In this document: piece by piece, positions 23,010-33,562 of the stretch | Position numbering within the stretch: position 1 is the stretch's first letter | Layout: each line of letters begins with the position of its first letter | From: Siphonodentalium dalli | Taxonomy: Eukaryota > Mollusca > Scaphopoda > Gadilida > Siphonodentaliidae | NCBI GenBank assembly: GCA_032622095.1 | Contig: CP136063.1 | Span: 26,476,987-26,540,986, forward strand | Direction: 5' to 3' | Length of the DNA stretch: 64,000 nucleotides | Notes under the pieces: generated by a model | Databases searched by the model: none | What the model saw: the letters and a program-made list of their open reading frames with translations, nothing else | Told to the model about the DNA's origin: nothing | Translations under genes and position numbers: made by a program

Positions 23010-25041
23010 TTAGTTATACATTTTATTCCCACGGACAATAAATCTTCAGGCGCAAATGTTTGTAAATTGCTTTACTATTTCACGCATGCGTACAATCGTA
23101 CGTCTTGGCGACAATATACTATTTACGCGCCGATTATGTTTGGCATATGAACAAAATATAGATTTGAACGAATATGAATATTTCTGCAATGATCGCCGTC
23201 CTGGCCTCCAAGACTAAAATCGGACTCAGTGTTAATAATGCATCGTCCCCGCTGGTTTCGACCAAATTCAGATAAATGGAGGATTTACTTTTCCCATTTT
23301 ATAAGAAAATTAGATTTCGGAAACACAAACAAAACAAAAAATTCCGCATGAGTGGAAACCGATATAGGAATCGGGTGCGTAAATCATTTGACGATATGTA
23401 AGATAGATGCTAACAACAAAACTATTACTCCACGGTGTTTTGCGTAATCCAGTAGCCGTAAGCAACTATAGCCGAGTTCAAAAACCGCCGACGTGATTAA
23501 ATGTGATGTACGTGTACATTTGTAATATGTTACATGTAAACCCGACATGTTCATATGTAATCCGATTGCATTATTATTCATTTATATTCATTACGTATAC
23601 ATAATTACGTGCAGTTTACAGGTATTCATTCAATACAAAAGTTATTCATAATCATTTACCTACCGTGTGACGCCTTGTTTCAGTCGTGTTCTCTCCGCGG
23701 TGGAGGGCCGTTAGCGGTAATTTGAACGCGGTTACGAAAAAAATAACGCGGTTTATGGCGGTAACGAACACCAATAACGCGGTGACCTGTGGTAACCAAC
23801 GGTAAAAATACCGTACCAGTACCGCGGGTCAACCGCCCTCTGTCGCGGTACAGAACGATAACAGCGGTAGTTTGGTGGTATCACCGCGGTAAGTACCGGC
23901 CCATAACCTCGTTAAACAGGTCGCTTACTGAGAGCATAGCTGTAGCTTGTTAAAGCCTTCTTTGTAATCCCTTTGATGCGATGATTACTGCTTTCAGTAC
24001 TTGGTTGTCATGCACGAGCGTGAAACCCAATGACCCAAATCAATGTATTTGTCGGTGCCATGGTGGCTTGTTCTTTGAAGTTGAGACGGCCATCTTTGAT
24101 AATCAACTTCAAATAATCAGCGCCTATCGCAACCATGTCTATTTCGGTGTGACGGAATTGATCTGAGTGATAACTGGTCAACGCGTTTGCAGGTGCACAG
24201 GACTCAACTACACTCAAGTGAGTTGTGAAGTGACATTATTAAGTTTTAAGTTAACAAGTCCAATATACTGGCATATAGTGCTTTAGTTAACAGTTGTTAC
24301 ATAATGTATTTAACAGAAATTCTGTAACACCTGTTTACTGAAGCACTATGTCAGTATACCTTTAAAGTTTATTTGTCAAATAATGTGATATTTTCCCCAA
24401 TTTCCTGCTGTTACAGATGTTATAACATTTTTTTGTAACCTTTGTGTGACTCTGTCTGAGATGAAGTTTGTTTCTCAAAATATCTTGCATTTCTTCATGT
24501 ATGCACGTTTGTGAAGTCAATCAGTGACAAGCACACTGGGCACGTTTGAAATTCAAACAACGATGTTCGATTGTAAGTAAAAACCAGTACGGCCGTAGAC
24601 CATACCATACAAATTTTAAAGGAACATTTTTACACAAAGCATATAGAATAATGCACCGGTTCCGGTTGTTGCACGCGCTCCCACCCCCCGGGGACACCGT
24701 AATCCGTGGCGCTTCGGTGATCGATGAGGTGTTTGTCACCACCGTTTAAATACATACATCAACTGGATGGTGATTTTATTATCATAATATATCACATACC
24801 AGAGACAAATTAATAACCTATTAACGTTCAGTGACATTAAGCCAAATAATCATGGCAAATAGTGTTAAATCACGTCTTGCTTTGCGTTCGAAAATGCAAA
24901 GTTGGTTACTCAAAACAAAATTATGTATGGGCACAAAACGGTAAATTTTGGAAGGGGTCCGACTAGGCGACTAGTAGTCGATTCCCTCTGGCGACTAGTC
25001 TATTCCTCAAAACCAAGAATCGTTTCAACACTACCTCAAAG

Positions 25042-25414
25042 ACTTGAGACACAATAACCTTTGAGACATCCATATGTAAGGAATCCTTAAACAATATACC
25101 AGCATTCTCATGTGTTCCCATTAGCATTCTTGATACACAAGCGCAAATATAAAGAAGCACACACTCAGCTATTTGTAATGATTAAAGATAAATTTCCATA
25201 TCCAAACATTTCCAAATACCAATGTAATTTTCCCATTGTCTTTGATAGGGAAGACAGCTTCTCAAATGTTGTTAACGCTGTGTTTCCACTAATACCCGTG
25301 TTGGAACCACCTCATAAGATATCTGTATTGATGACTCCAAAAAGCTGGTTTAGACGAAATCACTACCGGTACAAAAAACAGGACAAGGTCGCCATGATGG
25401 TTACGTCGCCATGA
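25042..25414 (+). pseudogene. Decayed MULE-like coding fragment, copy 3
   Basis: The frame from ATG 25112 reads FPLAFLIHKRKYKEAHTQLF, then NFPIVFDREDSFSNVVNAVF, then an unrelated tail. The pattern of an L-I-H-K-R-K strand followed by I-V-x-D-R-E and xxNAVFP resembles the DDE core of MULE-type transposases, but the call is by eye only. After a frameshift near 25330 the KAGLDEIT block seen in copy 2 follows. Upstream, 25042-25100 matches the FASKTRDT block of copy 2, which makes these decayed tandem units. Confidence 0.45.
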
Positions 25415-25432
25415 TTAAGGCCACCTCGCCAT

Positions 25433-26448
25433 TAGGCTTGCCACGATTATTCGATTAATCGACTAACCTTCGGCAGGTGCGGTAGTCTACGGTTATTTAC
25501 TTTCGTCGACTAATCGCCCGAGGGGGGGGGGGGGGGGGGGGGGTGGGTATGGTTGTGTAACTTGTGTATGTAAGCAGTACTTTTCATCGATGTCATGCCT
25601 GAAAGTAACTGTTAACTGCGTATGCAGCACAATTCTGTTGCGGCGTCCTCTGCGTTTGATGTTGCCGCCGACGTTTGGCGGTCATCTTCAAAGAATTGTG
25701 TGCGACATCGAAATGTTAATTATGTTTATTGTTTAACTGTGAATATTAATTTACTATTAGTGCTACTGTGCTAGATACATTTCCGAAGCGGTTGCCGGTT
25801 ACTTATATAATATAAACTATTAATTTGTTTCATTATTTCTTGCAATTCTTTATTGAAAATGTCCAGGTTATACACGGCAGTAATTGTGACTGCATCCCCG
25901 TCACCCAGGGTCCCCCATAAAAGCTGAAATATCTCCCACTGTCTACCTATGTCCTCGTTAACTTCATTGTATGTGCACACCTTTCGCCGCAATTTTACCG
26001 ATTAATGTGATGCACGTGACCTGCCGAAATACGTAGTGGCGTCTTGGGAGTCGCGTTCGAGATTAGCTTTACTTGAATTACTTCGTGCAATTTTGCACAG
26101 TTACTGTCACGTCGTGTATGCAGTTTGCTCTAACTTTGCCAGAAACATCGGCAATATGGGCACTTGGCAGTACTTAATAGTAAGGGCCTGTTAAAAACTA
26201 CATCGGGACGAATGAGATTATGAGGGCATGAGTATTCCTTGTATACGAAATAAAACAGTGTAAAACACGGAGCATCAACAGTTTATAACTGTCTTCAAAA
26301 TAGATGTAAAGAAGTCATCGTAATTTCGCATTTATCAATTGTTTACCTGGATGTAATACAGGGCGCATATATTACCGATTAATCGACTAACCGTCGATTA
26401 TAGCTGCCGATTAGTCGATTATGAAAACGCATAGTCGTGGCAACCCTA
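25433..26448. mobile_element. hAT-like element B
   Basis: The left end TAGGCTTGCCACGATTATTC and the inverse of the right end TAGGGTTGCCACGACTATGC are flanked by a perfect TSD CTCGCCAT (25425-25432, 26449-26456). Subterminal CGATTAATCGACTAACC occurs at both ends in inverted orientation. A poly-G run sits at 25521-25543. A 73-codon minus-strand frame (25771-25992) is not recognised. About 1.0 kb, non-autonomous. Confidence 0.9.
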
Positions 26449-26456
26449 CTCGCCAT

Positions 26457-27195
26457 AATGAAGGCTACCTCCAAGGATAATTTCGTTGAGTTCGAAAAAA
26501 CTTACCTCGAAATGGACATATGCTGTGATAGAATGACATAAAAGTTTGCACCTGGTTAGACCAACAATTTTTTTAATCCTCTTCCTGTGTTAGCAAATAC
26601 TCAGATATTTAATGTAATTTGAAAGCAGTTAGAGGGCTGGGAAGAAGTCTCCATTGGTGCTACAGGTATAGTCATATCTCTCGATTTCTTAATGATATTG
26701 TATGTTTATGAATATCAGAGGGGCCGTTTCTGACTTGGAAATATGGTACCAAGAGAAATATATGCATCGGGTGAATGCATAATAACACAAAGAAGGGGTC
26801 ACCCCACCCATAAGACAATAGAGAGGTGACTCTTGTAAAATTCCATGGGCGACGTCTCGAATACTGAGCCAGAAATTAGCTGAGAAAAACTGAGATTCAT
26901 TAGCCTGAAGTCCTGTCATTCGAGTTATCTCCCTGCATTGAAAATACTGATTTTTACTTCAATCTTGATGACAAAATGCATTGGCAACTCAACAAAAACA
27001 TAAATTCACAATTTATTACACCGGATAAGTTGATAATACAATGTTTTGGAGCTTCCTCTTTCAAATGGTATATAATATGGCACATATTTTATTTAAATTA
27101 ATCTGGGGGATCGAAAATTAAGTGGGCCTTTAAATATGTGAGCACTCAGGGAATGTTTCTTTGCACCTGTGACGTGTCAATAAGAAGTTATTTCA
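26457..27195. other. Non-coding stretch before the satellite
   Basis: No domain or exon recognised. The last ~50 bases (agttatttcaatattttcag) match 29486-29510, so they belong to the duplicated unit from which the satellite grew. Confidence 0.4.
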
Positions 27196-28350
27196 ATATT
27201 TTCAGAATGAATCACCTGGAGGATGCGTCTGCTTAGCGGAACAGAGAGGCATGAAGCAGCATGAAGAGGCATCCACATAGCGGAACAGAGAGGCATGAAG
27301 CAGCATGAAGAGGCATCCACATAGCGGAACAGAGAGGCATGAAGCAGCATGAAGAGGCATCCACATAGCGGAACAGAGAGGCATGAAGCAGCATGAAGAG
27401 GCATCCACATAGCGGAACAGAGAGGCATGAAGCAGCATGAAGAGGCATCCGCATAGCGGAACAGAGAGGCATGAAGCAGCATGAAGAGGCATCCACATAG
27501 CGGAACAGAGAGGCATGAAGCAGCATGAAGAGGCATCCACATAGCGGAACAGAGAGGCATGAAGCAGCATGAAGAGGCATCCACATAGCGGAACAGAGAG
27601 GCATGAAGCAGCATGAAGAGGCATCCACATAGCGGAACAGAGAGGCATGAAGCAGCATGAAGAGGCATCCGCATAGCGGAACAGAGAGGCATGAAGCAGC
27701 ATGAAGAGGCATCCGCATAGCGGAACAGAGAGGCATGAAGCAGCATGAAGAGGCATCCGCATAGCGGAACAGAGAGGCATGAAGCAGCATGAAGAGGCAT
27801 CCGCATAGCGGAACAGAGAGGCATGAAGCAGCATGAAGAGGCATCCGCATAGCGGAACAGAGAGGCATGAAGCAGCATGAAGAGGCATCCGCATAGCGGA
27901 ACAGAGAGGCATGAAGCAGCATGAAGAGGCATCCGCATAGCGGAACAGAGAGGCATGAAGCAGCCGGGCATCACCTGAAGAATGCGTCGGCTTAGCGGAA
28001 CAGAGAGGCATGAAGCAGCATGAAGAGGCATCCGCATAGCGGAACAGAGAGGCATGAAGCAGCCGGGCATCACCTGAAGAATGCGTCGGCTTAGCGGAAC
28101 AGAGAGGCATGAAGCAGCATGAAGAGGCATCCGCATAGCGGAACAGAGAGGCATGAAGCAGCATGAAGAGGCATCCGCATAGCGGAACAGAGAGGCATGA
28201 AGCAGCCGGGCATCACCTGAAGAATGCGTCGGCTTAGCGGAACAGAGAGGCATGAAGCAGCATGAAGAGGCATCCGCATAGCGGAACAGAGAGGCATGAA
28301 GCAGCATGAAGAGGCATCCGCATAGCGGAACAGAGAGGCATGAAGCAGCC
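27196..28350. repeat. 44-bp satellite array with higher-order units
   Basis: Monomer 'gcatccrcatagcggaacag' plus 'agaggcatgaagcagcatga' plus 'agag'. About 17 uninterrupted monomers run to 27964. Then blocks with 'cagccgggcatcacctgaag' alternate with one to three monomers, giving a higher-order pattern. Because 44 is not a multiple of three and the unit has no stop on the minus strand, very long minus frames exist in all three phases (up to 376 codons). They are not evidence of a gene. Confidence 0.97.
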
Positions 28351-29215
28351 GGCCATCATTAAAATAAATTATCTCTACTTCTGTTCTGTGGATAGCCTGA
28401 AGGATGCGTCTGCTTAGCGGAACAGAGAGGCATGAAGCAGCCGGCCATCATTAAAATAAATTATCTCTACTTCTGTTCTGTGGATAGCCTGAAGGATGCG
28501 TCTGCTTAGCGGAACAGAGAGGCATGAAGCAGCCGGCCATCATTAAAATAAATTATCTCTACTTCTGTTCTGTGGATAGCCTGAAGGATGCGTCTGCTTA
28601 GCGGAACAGAGAGGCATGAAGCAGCCGGCCATCATTAAAATAAATTATCTCTACTTCTGTTCTGTGGATAGCCTGAAGGATGCGTCTGCTTAGCGGAACA
28701 GAGAGGCATGAAGCAGCCGGCCATCATTAAAATAAATTATCTCTACTTCTGTTCTGTGGATAGCCTGAAGGATGCGTCTGCTTAGCGGAACAGAGAGGCA
28801 TGAAGCAGCCGGCCATCATTAAAATAAATTATCTCTACTTCTGTTCTGTGGATAGCCTGAAGGATGCGTCTGCTTAGCGGAACAGAGAGGCATGAAGCAG
28901 CCGGCCATCATTAAAATAAATTATCTCTACTTCTGTTCTGTGGATAGCCTGAAGGATGCGTCTGCTTAGCGGAACAGAGAGGCATGAAGCAGCCGGCCAT
29001 CATTAAAATAAATTATCTCTACTTCTGTTCTGTGGATAGCCTGAAGGATGCGTCTGCTTAGCGGAACAGAGAGGCATGAAGCAGCCGGGCATCATTAAAA
29101 TAAATTATCTCTACTTCTGTTCTGTGGATAGCCTGAAGGATGCGTCTGCTTAGCGGAACAGAGAGGCATGAAGCAGCCGGGCATCATTAAAATAAATTAT
29201 CTCTACTTCTGTTCC
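28340..29215. repeat. 92-bp satellite containing an exon fragment, about nine copies
   Basis: Unit holds 'ggcatgaagcagccggccat', 'aattatctctacttctgttc' and 'ctgaaggatgcgtctgctta'. The plus strand of each unit reads MKQPAIIKINYLYFCSVD, the same peptide that precedes the coding fragments at 29212, 29384 and 29831. Copies are nearly identical, so amplification was recent. The 92-bp length shifts frame at every unit. Confidence 0.95.
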
Positions 29216-29340
29216 GTGGATAGAAACATTATTCCCATCCACAGTGAGGACTTTTTCAAAGCTGTGGAATTTGTTCTTGGAACATACTTTATTTTTAATT
29301 TATCGTATCCTCAGGAACTTACCACAATATACAACTAGAG
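29212..29340 (+). pseudogene. C-terminal exon fragment of an uncharacterised protein, copy 1
   Basis: Continuing the IIKINYLYFCSVD frame of the last 92-bp unit, this reads RNIIPIHSEDFFKAVEFVLG, then TYFIFNLSYPQELTTIYN and a TAG. The hydrophobic, strand-rich ending with 'SYP' and a terminal helix resembles the C-terminus of a multi-copy invertebrate protein family that I recall but cannot name. This copy is open over 43 codons; its end is shorter than in copy 2. Confidence 0.5.
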
Positions 29341-29383
29341 AGGGGGATGAAGCAGCCCGGTATCACCTGAAGGATGCGTCCGC

Positions 29384-29794
29384 ATGGCAGAAGAGAATGG
29401 CACGAAGCAGCCCGGTATCATGAAAATAAACGATCTCCTATTCTGTTGTGTCAATAGAAAACTCATTCCCATCCACAGTGAGAAGTTATTCAATATTTTC
29501 AAAATGGAATTACCTGGAAGCTACATCCGCATAGCGGGACAGAGATGCATCTGCATAGCGGGACAGAGATGCATCCGCATAGCGGGACAGAGATGCATCC
29601 GCATAGCGGGACAGAGATGCATCCGCATAGCGGGACAGAGATGCATCCGCATAGCGGGACAGATGCATCCGCATAGCGGGACAGAGATGCATCCGCATAG
29701 CGGGACAGAGATGCATCCACATAGCGGGATAGAGAGGCATCCGCACAGCGGGACAGAGAGGCATCCGCATAGCGGGACAGAGGCATCCGCATAG
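29384..29794 (+). CDS. Chimeric ORF: exon copy plus 8-residue repeats
   Basis: 136 codons from ATG 29384. Residues 8-39 (KQPGIMKINDLLFCCVNRKL... HSEKLFNIFK) are another copy of the exon at 29212. From residue 48 the 24-bp repeat is read in frame as IRIAGQRC, about seven times. A unit lacking two bases then changes the phase to HPHSGTEM. Whether it is expressed is unknown; the minus strand is also open. It is best seen as a repeat expanding inside a duplicated exon. Confidence 0.3.
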   Translation: MAEENGTKQPGIMKINDLLFCCVNRKLIPIHSEKLFNIFKMELPGSYIRIAGQRCICIAGQRCIRIAGQRCIRIAGQRCIRIAGQRCIRIAGQMHPHSGTEMHPHSGTEMHPHSGIERHPHSGTERHPHSGTEASA

Positions 29795-29830
29795 CAAAAC
29801 AGAGGCATCCGCATGGCGGAACAGAGAGGG
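29520..29830. repeat. 24-bp minisatellite, about twelve copies
   Basis: Unit 'gcatccgcatagcgggacag' plus 'agat', with shorter variants at the 3' end. It is clearly related to half of the 44-bp monomer at 27196-28350 (gcatccgcatagcggaacag), so both arrays come from the same seed. Confidence 0.95.
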
Positions 29831-30060
29831 ATGAAGCAGCCTGGCATCATCAAAATCAATGATCTATACTTTTGTTGCGTCGATCGTAACATCATTCCCA
29901 TCGACAGTGAGGACCTATTCAAAGTTGTATAGTTTGTTCTAGGAAATACTTTGTTTTCAACTTATCTTACCCTCAAGAACTGACCACTATATACAACTTT
30001 TTTGAACAACTTCTCCGTCTTAAAGGCAGTAAGGGAAGACCATGTGTGACAGTACTTATA
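29831..30060 (+). pseudogene. C-terminal exon fragment of an uncharacterised protein, copy 2
   Basis: From ATG 29831 it reads KQPGIIKINDLYFCCVDRN then IIPIDSEDLFKVV and an in-frame TAG. After a frameshift it continues as YFVFNLSYPQELTTIYNFFE, then LKGSKGRPCVTVLINLM and TGA at about 30074. It extends further than copy 1 and shows the likely natural C-terminus. One stop and one frameshift mark it as a pseudogene or as two poorly assembled exons. Confidence 0.5.
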
Positions 30061-30229
30061 AACTTGATGTGAAACTGAATTGATAAGTTAGACACCTGCA
30101 TACCAAATTTCAATCAAATTGGATGATCATTACTGAAGTTATAACTCCGGATGCACAGATGTACAGACGGACGGGGCTGATTACAATTGTCCCCAAAAAA
30201 CAAATTCGGGGCCAACAAATAACAATCAT

Positions 30230-30404
30230 ATTACATTCTTTAACAGTTTTATAATTTTTTCTTACATTTTTAAACAATTTTTATAATATTATTCTACATT
30301 CTTTGACAATTTTATCATTTTTAATATGTGTTAAGCCCGACCTATGGTCGAATCGCATATATAAGAGAATGCATTGGCACGGGGCCGTTCTGTTGGGTAA
30401 AGGG
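30230..30404 (+). mobile_element. TTAA-MITE copy A2, truncated
   Basis: Right part of the family: an A/T-rich spacer (ttctttaacagttttataat), half of the second hairpin, then GGGGCCGTTCTGTTGGGTAA and terminal GGG followed by TTAA (30405-30408). The left terminus is missing. Confidence 0.75.
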
Positions 30405-30521
30405 TTAAGGGAGAAATGAAGTTCATAGATAACACATTCGTATCCATCGTGACTTTAAAAATTCATACAATAATATTAGTTTCACCAATTTTCTGTTTGC
30501 ATAGTGAATTATGTAATAAAT

Positions 30522-30687
30522 GTCAATATGTAAAAGATGGGAGCCTTATGTGGCCGGTTGGCCATATGGGGAGCCTAACAGCGGGACATTGTATAACTCT
30601 GTGCTCATCTGGGGCGGAGATTACACGTTCAGGGACATCCCATGCACATACTCCTACCATTATATCTGTGAAATCATGACCAGGTAA
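30522..30687 (+). CDS. C-type-lectin-like domain, C-terminal exon (copy 1)
   Basis: The frame ending at TAA 30685-30687 reads KRWEPYVAGWPYGEPNSGTL, then SVLIWGGDYTFRDIPCTYSY and HYICEIMTR. W-x-x-GEPN, the D-I-P-C block and Y-I-C-E are the conserved second half of a C-type lectin domain; EPN is the calcium-site triplet linked to mannose-type ligands in canonical lectins. The tryptophan of the usual WND motif is replaced (TFRD), and the first half of the domain is not in this exon. C-type lectins are secreted or membrane recognition proteins, often expanded in molluscan immunity. No disabling mutation here. Confidence 0.65.
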
Positions 30688-32147
30688 CAAGGTTCGCAGT
30701 ATCATTGATCAGTGCGAACATAATTATGTCTGTCAAGCAAGAGAGATGATGTCAAATCACACATATTCAGCAAAGAAGCTGTTGAAGGAAGATGAGGTGG
30801 TCGATATGAGGGAATCATATCAATCACGACTGTCAGATAGGAGCCTTATGTGGGCAGTTGGCCACATGGGGAGCCTAACAGCGAGACATTGTATAACTCT
30901 GTGGTCATCTGGGGCAGGATGCATGTCCAGGGACATCCCATGTACATACTCCTACCATTATATCAGCGAAATCATAACCGGGTATCAAGGTTCGCAGTAT
31001 CATTGATCAATGCGAACATAATGATGTCGGTCAAGTGAGAGAGATGATATCAAATCACACATATTCCGCAAAGAAGCTGTTGAAGGAAGATGAGGTGGTC
31101 GATATGAGGGAATCGTATCAATCACGACTGTCAGATAGGAGCCTTATGTGGGCAGTTGGCCACATGGGGAGCCTAACAGCGGGACATTGTATAACTCTGT
31201 GGTCATCTGGGGCGGGATGCATGTCCAGGGACATCCCATGCACATACTCCTTCCATTATATCAGCGAAATCATAACCGGGTATCAAGGTTCGCAGTATCA
31301 TTGATCAGTGCGAACATAATGATGTCCGTCAAGTGAGAGAGATGATATCAAATCACACATATTCCGCAAAGAAGCTGTTGAAGGAAGATGAGGTGGTCGA
31401 TATGAGGGAATCGTATCAATCACGACTGTCAAGATAGGAGTCTTATGTGGGCAGTTGGCCACATGGGGAGCCTAACAGCGGGACATTGTATAACTCTGTG
31501 GTCATCTGGGGCGGGATGCATGTCCAGGGACATCCCATGTACATACTCCTACCATTATATCAGCGAAATCATAACCGGGTATCAAGGTTCGCAGTATCAT
31601 TGATCAGTGCGAACATAATGATGTCGGTCAAGTGAGAGAGATGATATCAAATCACACATATTCTGCAAAGAAGCTGTTGAAGGAAGATGAGGTGGTCGAT
31701 ATGAGGGAATCGTATCAATCACGACTGTCAGATAGGAGCCTTATGTGGGCAGTTGGCCACATGGGGAGCCTAACAGCGGGACATTGTATAACTCTGTGGT
31801 CATCTGGGGCGGGATGCATGTCCAGGGACATCCCATGCACATACTCCTACCATTATATCAGCGAAATCATAACCGGATCAGTGCGAACATAATGATGTCT
31901 GTCAAGTGAGAGAGATGATATCAAATCACACATATTCCGCAAAGAAGCTGTTGAAGGAAGATGAGGTGGTCGATATGAGGGAATCGTATCAATCACGACT
32001 GTCAGATAGGAGCCTTATGTGGGCGGGTTAACAACATGGGGAGCCGAACAGCGGGACCTCGTATAACTCTGTGCTCATCTGGGGCGGAGATTACATGTTC
32101 AGGGACATCCCATGCACATACTCCTACCGTTATATCAGCGGAATAAC
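30688..32147 (+). repeat. Tandem array of ~299-bp units with decayed lectin exons
   Basis: Five units start at about 30746, 31044, 31343, 31641 and 31916, each with 'aaatcacacatattc', 'gaagatgaggtggtcgatat' and the lectin exon 'tggggagcctaacagcggga'. All middle copies have a 2-base loss (gcgggatgcatgtccaggg for gcggagattacacgttcaggg) that shifts the frame after VVIWGG, so they cannot make the domain end. The shared lesion shows that the damaged unit itself was amplified. Unit 31641 also lacks about 24 bp. Confidence 0.85.
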
Positions 32148-33339
32148 TAGTGATGAGCCGATTGTCAAATAGAGCCGTGCGCCGATTGCCGATTATTTGA
32201 GATCACAATCGGCCGATTCAGGTGCCGATTCCGATTATTTCAATAATGTATAGCAGAATATGTTGTATGTGTTATATAATACTTAGAATTAGAAGCTAGC
32301 AACAAACGTAGTAATATGCCAGTGGCCCAGTACACTGTATACATATGTATATGTTTGGGTAAGTAGATAGGTGGGTATGGGCAGACTAGTGATCGAATAC
32401 AGGCAACATACCCATGTATTCTAGGCTATTCCACAACAAATTTTTTGAAAGTTTGATGTAGCCACGTGCATGACGACATGTCCATGGTCCGTTTTTGATA
32501 ACAATTCATCAAACGGCATTTTTCTTTGATCCCAATTCAAAGACATCAAGTCAAAGGAAATGAGCCGACTGAACTAGTTGCAAGTTACACCATGTTCATG
32601 TCAATTTCACAGACACGATTCGATTTCGGCGTGGTCATCATAATAATCATTTGTGGTGACGTCACACGAGGCTGACTGGATGGAATGACATTGTCTTCAA
32701 CTATTTAAAGTCACGTGACATGCACTTTCGGTTTCTATAGTAGTGTTTATACCTGTTACGCTGTATGTACTATATAGATAGCTTTGTTGTACTGCGTATG
32801 CATACATTTTGATTTTTTATAGTTTGACATACATAAATCAAAATGTCTACATGTTGACGAACAATAAAGTTACCTATGGGCGTACATGAGTCCCATGACA
32901 TGTACGTTGTGTACATCACAATGCTAAAGAAATCAATCGACTGAAACGACTGTTCCGGTATGCCAATAATTAATGAATTATTATGCGCAATCACGGCGTC
33001 ATGCTCGCTGCCTCACTCTAACTCAAAGTGTCACATGCTTCCCGGCGACCCCCACTAATATATTGTTCACACATAGACCCAGGTACGGCCGGGGTATTGC
33101 AGAGGGCATGCATGTATATCAAGTTTGTGTTTGGTATCACTTTCAGTTCCCCATGTTTACTGGTCATTTATTCAACAAAACATCGTCATATTTAAAACAG
33201 TTTATTAAAGAAAAACAAGCACTCATTTATTATTTAGACAATCGGAAATCCCGATGTTCAAACCCGAGTACCGATTGTCATCCGATGGGCCACAATCGGC
33301 CGATTCCGATTGTCGTTCCCGATTATCGGCTCATCACTA
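32148..33339. mobile_element. hAT-like element C inside the lectin array
   Basis: The left end TAGTGATGAGCCGATTGTC and the inverse of the right end TAGTGATGAGCCGATAATC are flanked by a perfect TSD GGAATAAC (32140-32147, 33340-33347). Subterminal DNA repeats CCGATT words and CAATCGGCCGATT at both ends. No transposase frame; the 132-codon plus frame at 32973-33371 runs out through the right terminus and is chance. Non-autonomous, 1.19 kb. Confidence 0.92.
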
Positions 33340-33347
33340 GGAATAAC

Positions 33348-33562
33348 AATATAACAAGGTTCGCCGGATGATTGACTAATACACGTATAACTGTGTGCTC
33401 ATGTGGGCAGTTGGTAACATGGGGAGCCTAACAGCGGGACATTGTATAACTCTGTGCTCATCTGGGGTGGAGATTACACGTACAGGGACAACCCATGCAC
33501 ATAGTCCTACCGTTATATCAGCGGAATAACAATATAACAAGGTTCGCCGGATCATTGACTAA
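33348..33562 (+). pseudogene. Decayed lectin exon between hAT C and the last copy
   Basis: Contains HGEPNSGTLYNSVLIWGGDY followed by TYRDNPCT, then a stop where other copies have YSYRYICE. It also has a stop in place of the residue after W (ggtaacatgggg). A short relic of the same array. Confidence 0.65.

Larger units (their letters stand above)
19218..23925. mobile_element. TA-flanked element with GC-rich subterminal repeats
   Basis: Inverted termini AGCGACCTGTTTTAACGAGG (left) and AGCGACCTGTTTAACGAGG (inverse of right) are flanked by TA on both sides (19216-19217, 23926-23927). Next to each end is a ~230-bp zone dense in CGCGGTA/TACCGCG words, a typical form of subterminal transposase-binding repeats. 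Superfamily is unclear; the TA duplication suggests a Tc1/mariner-like or related DDE enzyme. Own length is about 2.5 kb after removing the Harbinger-like insertion. No transposase frame is seen. Confidence 0.75.
19022..25033. mobile_element. hAT-like element A, outer shell of the nest
   Basis: The left end TAGTGTTTAAACGATTAATC and the right end, whose inverse complement starts TAGTGTTGAAACGATT, are flanked by a perfect 8-bp TSD CCTCAAAG (19014-19021, 25034-25041), as in hAT transposons. Subterminal regions are rich in GACTAGTCG and GATTAATCG palindromes. Its own sequence is only about 1.3 kb (19022-19215 and 23928-25033); the rest is a nested insertion. Frames at 24008-24217 and 24521-24742 (minus) are not recognisable as transposase, so it is non-autonomous or decayed. 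The element at 50071-52995 has the same ends. Confidence 0.85.

Noticed and set aside
27177..28307. Long minus-strand ORFs (376, 320 and 229 codons)
   Set aside because: They are the three-phase reading of a stop-free 44-bp satellite and share one 44-residue period; no gene signal.
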